From contig JBPCPV010000046.1 in NCBI GenBank assembly GCA_050998805.1, positions 1 to 64,000 on the forward strand: a stretch of DNA of 64,000 nt, read 5' to 3'. This document shows, piece after piece, positions 62,283 through 64,000 of the stretch. A program made the position numbers and the translations under genes. This stretch comes from JAICKM01 sp050998805 (lineage in GTDB: Bacteria; Chloroflexota; Chloroflexia; QHBQ01; JAICKM01). Position 1 is the first letter of the stretch. Each line of letters begins with the position of its first letter. The notes under the pieces were generated by a model, which saw only the letters and a list, made by a program, of their open reading frames with translations, was not told where the DNA came from and ran no database searches.

Positions 62283-62311
62283 ATTATACAGGACGCGACT
62301 CTCCGGCTCAA
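62283..62311 (-). promoter_or_regulatory. scpB promoter, leaderless type
   Basis: TTGAGC (62311-62306), 17 bp, perfect TATAAT (62288-62283), six bases before ATG 62276. Confidence 0.7.
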
Positions 62312-62376
62312 CTCTGCCTAAAGCCAGTTCATTGACAAGCCGCGCGCATCTGGATAAACTACAGTAAGAACGTCGT

Positions 62377-62658
62377 TTAGACCGCCCCCGCATCGGAGGG
62401 TTTCTCTTCGGCTGGTATCGGTGCCGGCTTGTTCCGCGCCAGCACCGCGAAGCCCCAGACCACACTGAGCCAGATGCCGAGGACACCACAGACGGGGATG
62501 ACGACCAGCACCGGCAAGGCAACGTTGAGGAAAGCCTGTAACAGAAGTTCGAGGACCGAGCCGATGATCGCGCCGAGCAGCCCGCCGATAGCCGCGATGA
62601 TCGCCAACGACGCGGTCGAGAGCGCCAGCCGCCGCAAGATCTGCTTCCAGTACACCAT
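62377..62658 (-). CDS. Small two-TM membrane protein
   Basis: A 93-residue protein with two hydrophobic helices (STASLAIIAAIGGLLGAIIG and LNVALPVLVVIPVCGVLGIW, running into a further hydrophobic stretch) and a charged tail. CGGAGG about six bases before ATG 62658. Family unknown. It is divergent from the DUF309 gene. Confidence 0.6.
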   Translation of the reverse strand: MVYWKQILRRLALSTASLAIIAAIGGLLGAIIGSVLELLLQAFLNVALPVLVVIPVCGVLGIWLSVVWGFAVLARNKPAPIPAEEKPSDAGAV

Positions 62659-62715
62659 CTATCGCCTCCGTTTGGTTTCGTTTAGCGCGCGCAGAAACAG
62701 ACTAAAGCAAGTATC

Positions 62716-63186
62716 ATGCCCTCTCTGACAATGCCGGACGCCTGCCGTCTGCCGCCCCCAGCCCCCCTCTACGACGGTATCGCCGAGTTCAACAGGGGCG
62801 AGTATTTCGAGTGCCACGAAACCCTCGAGAGGCTCTGGATGCACGAGCCTGCGCCGATCCGCAGGCTCTACCAGGGCATCTTGCAGGTCGGGGTCGGCTT
62901 CTACCACCTCCGCAACGGCAACTACCGGGGCACGCTCAACCTGCTTGCCTCCTCGGTCGGCTACCTGCGGGATTTCACCCCCTCCTGCATGGGCGTAGAC
63001 GTGACCCGCCTGATCGCCGATGCAGCCTCCGTGCGGGCGGCGATCCTCGCCCTCGGCCCCGAACGCTTCCGCGAGTATGACCTGCTCCACCTCCCGCGCA
63101 TCCTCTACGACGCGACTGTGGCCGCGACTGCCATCCCCCTGCCCCTGCCGGAAGAGGGCGGAGCTGAGGGGCCGGGGCACTGGTAG
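62716..63186 (+). CDS. DUF309 family protein
   Basis: A 156-residue protein with the DUF309 signature EFNRGEYFECHETLERLW followed by RLYQGILQVGVGFYHLRNGN and GTLNLLASSVGYLR. The conserved His, Glu and Cys residues suggest a metal or cofactor site; the function is unknown. No clear ribosome site before ATG 62716. Confidence 0.88.
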   Translation: MPSLTMPDACRLPPPAPLYDGIAEFNRGEYFECHETLERLWMHEPAPIRRLYQGILQVGVGFYHLRNGNYRGTLNLLASSVGYLRDFTPSCMGVDVTRLIADAASVRAAILALGPERFREYDLLHLPRILYDATVAATAIPLPLPEEGGAEGPGHW

Positions 63187-63198
63187 GTGGTGGGGGCG

Positions 63199-63252
63199 AA
63201 TTTTGAGTTATGAACTGCGAGTGGTTGGTGGTTAGTTGTTGGTGGTCGGTTG
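63199..63252. repeat. Degenerate heptamer stretch
   Basis: TTTTGAGTTATGAACTGCGAG followed by several TGGTTGG/TGGTGGT/TGGTCGG units. It is a degenerate mix of the TTTTGAG and GTCGGTG words seen inside genes. The rest of the 140-bp gap holds only the next promoter. Confidence 0.6.
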
Positions 63253-63291
63253 AAGGAGCCGCCGAGACGACGGCGGCACGGGGTCGCGGAC

Positions 63292-63320
63292 TTGCGCCCC
63301 CCATCTGGCTCTGCTATGAT
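63292..63320 (+). promoter_or_regulatory. Promoter giving a leaderless mRNA
   Basis: TTGCGC (63292-63297), 17 bp, TATGAT (63315-63320), six bases before ATG 63327. Confidence 0.6.
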
Positions 63321-63326
63321 GTCCGC

Positions 63327-64000
63327 ATGTCTTCTACCGCCCGGCCGCTGACGCCGGATGACGGCGCGGCGCTCGACCGATTGCTCGCGGGCCAGCGACC
63401 GGCCGGGGTCTATGCGCGCAGCCACTTGCGGGCGCTCGGCATCGGCGTGGGCGGTGTGGCCGCTTGGGGCTGCACGGGCGCGGATGGCGAGCTGCGGGCG
63501 TCGCTGGTCGCGCATGACGGCATTGGCTGGCCGATCTGGGAGACACGGGAGCAGGCCGACGCCCTCGCCGAGTGCGTGGGGGCGCTGGGTATAGACCTGT
63601 TGAGTGGACCGCCCACGCTTGTCGAGCCGTTGCTCACACGGCTCGGCAGCCTTGCGGGGCGATTGGATCGCTGCCCGTTCGTGCGCCTGCTGCCCGGCGA
63701 GCTGTGCCAGCCCCCAACCTGCGCCCTCGTACGTCGCGCCCTCCCCACCGACATCGAGAGCCTGATTGACTTCTACCTACCCGGCTTCTACAGCCTCGCC
63801 TACCTGCCGACGCGCGAAGCCTGGCGCGAGCGGCTGTCCGAGCAGCTCGCGCACCGGCGGTCCTACCTGATCGAGCAGGGCGGCGTGGTTGTCGCGGCGG
63901 CGCAGAGTAGCGCGGAGACCCCCGACGCCGCGATGATCGGCGGGGTCGCCACCCTGCCGGCCCACCGCAAGCGTGGCCTCGCTGCCTGCTGCGTGTCCGC
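63327..64000 (+). CDS. GNAT family N-acetyltransferase, cut by the window end
   Basis: At least 224 residues are visible and the frame stays open to base 64000. After an N-terminal half without clear motifs, VRRALPTDIESLIDFYLPGF begins a GNAT fold, and MIGGVATLPAHRKRGLAACC is the acetyl-CoA pyrophosphate loop (Q/RxxGxG/A type, here RKRGLA). The substrate is unknown. The start is ATG 63327, next to a leaderless-type promoter. Confidence 0.82.
   Translation, partial: MSSTARPLTPDDGAALDRLLAGQRPAGVYARSHLRALGIGVGGVAAWGCTGADGELRASLVAHDGIGWPIWETREQADALAECVGALGIDLLSGPPTLVEPLLTRLGSLAGRLDRCPFVRLLPGELCQPPTCALVRRALPTDIESLIDFYLPGFYSLAYLPTREAWRERLSEQLAHRRSYLIEQGGVVVAAAQSSAETPDAAMIGGVATLPAHRKRGLAACCVS

Noticed and set aside
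61710..62522. Longer scpB from 62522
   Set aside because: The extra 82 residues have no ScpB similarity and would start upstream of the clear promoter at 62283-62311.

Overview
The window is high-GC bacterial DNA from a Chloroflexota-like organism (inferred, not proven). The basis is the mix of large DUF2339 and GT-C membrane proteins, a BTAD/AAA regulator, a prkA-yeaH-spoVR cluster, SsuABC-type transport genes and very repeat-rich intergenic DNA. About 60 protein genes or gene remnants and one tRNA-Gly(CCC) are supported.

Layout. 1-6846: a decayed membrane gene, a DUF2339 protein, two NUDIX hydrolases and uvrC. 6858-9264: a two-gene type II restriction-modification pair. 9278-13499: a coiled-coil protein, an ArsR-type regulator, a small protein behind twin operators, a Thr-rich membrane protein and a rhomboid-TPR protease. 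13701-18858: prkA, yeaH/DUF444 and spoVR, with a DUF4258/YgiT toxin-antitoxin-like pair inserted between prkA and yeaH. 18868-29048 (minus strand): an envelope-glycan cluster with two GT2 enzymes, a sugar epimerase, a DegT aminotransferase, a cupin, a flippase-deacetylase fusion and a GT-C enzyme. 29107-32341: an amidase, an FmdB zinc ribbon, an RlmB-like methyltransferase and a secreted tandem-PepSY protein. 32540-36919: two PPOX proteins, methyltransferases and several broken genes, including an ABC ATPase that has lost its Walker A region. 36916-41895: two more large GT-C-like proteins. 41911-44680: an SsuABC/NMT1-type importer. 44917-48520: mutL, a methyltransferase and ilvE. 48716-56403: the tRNA, a zinc-ribbon protein, DedA, a translin-like protein, a Cas4-like membrane miniprotein, DegV, an SRPBCC protein, a FlgD-like protein and a secreted metallopeptidase. 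56471-64000: the BTAD/AAA regulator, folC, scpB, a DUF309 protein and a partial GNAT gene.

Two themes cross the window. First, at least seven different 7-bp words occur as short tandem arrays, both between genes and inside reading frames, mostly of envelope or secreted proteins. A 7-bp unit changes reading frame whenever one copy is gained or lost, so these are candidate contingency (phase-variable) loci. They often lie next to a 25-30 bp interspersed repeat that reads as LR(F/C)AQNDS. Second, at least seven intact genes and one broken gene have a -10 box ending only 6-7 nt before the start codon, which predicts leaderless mRNAs.

All family assignments come from reading motifs. No database search was possible.
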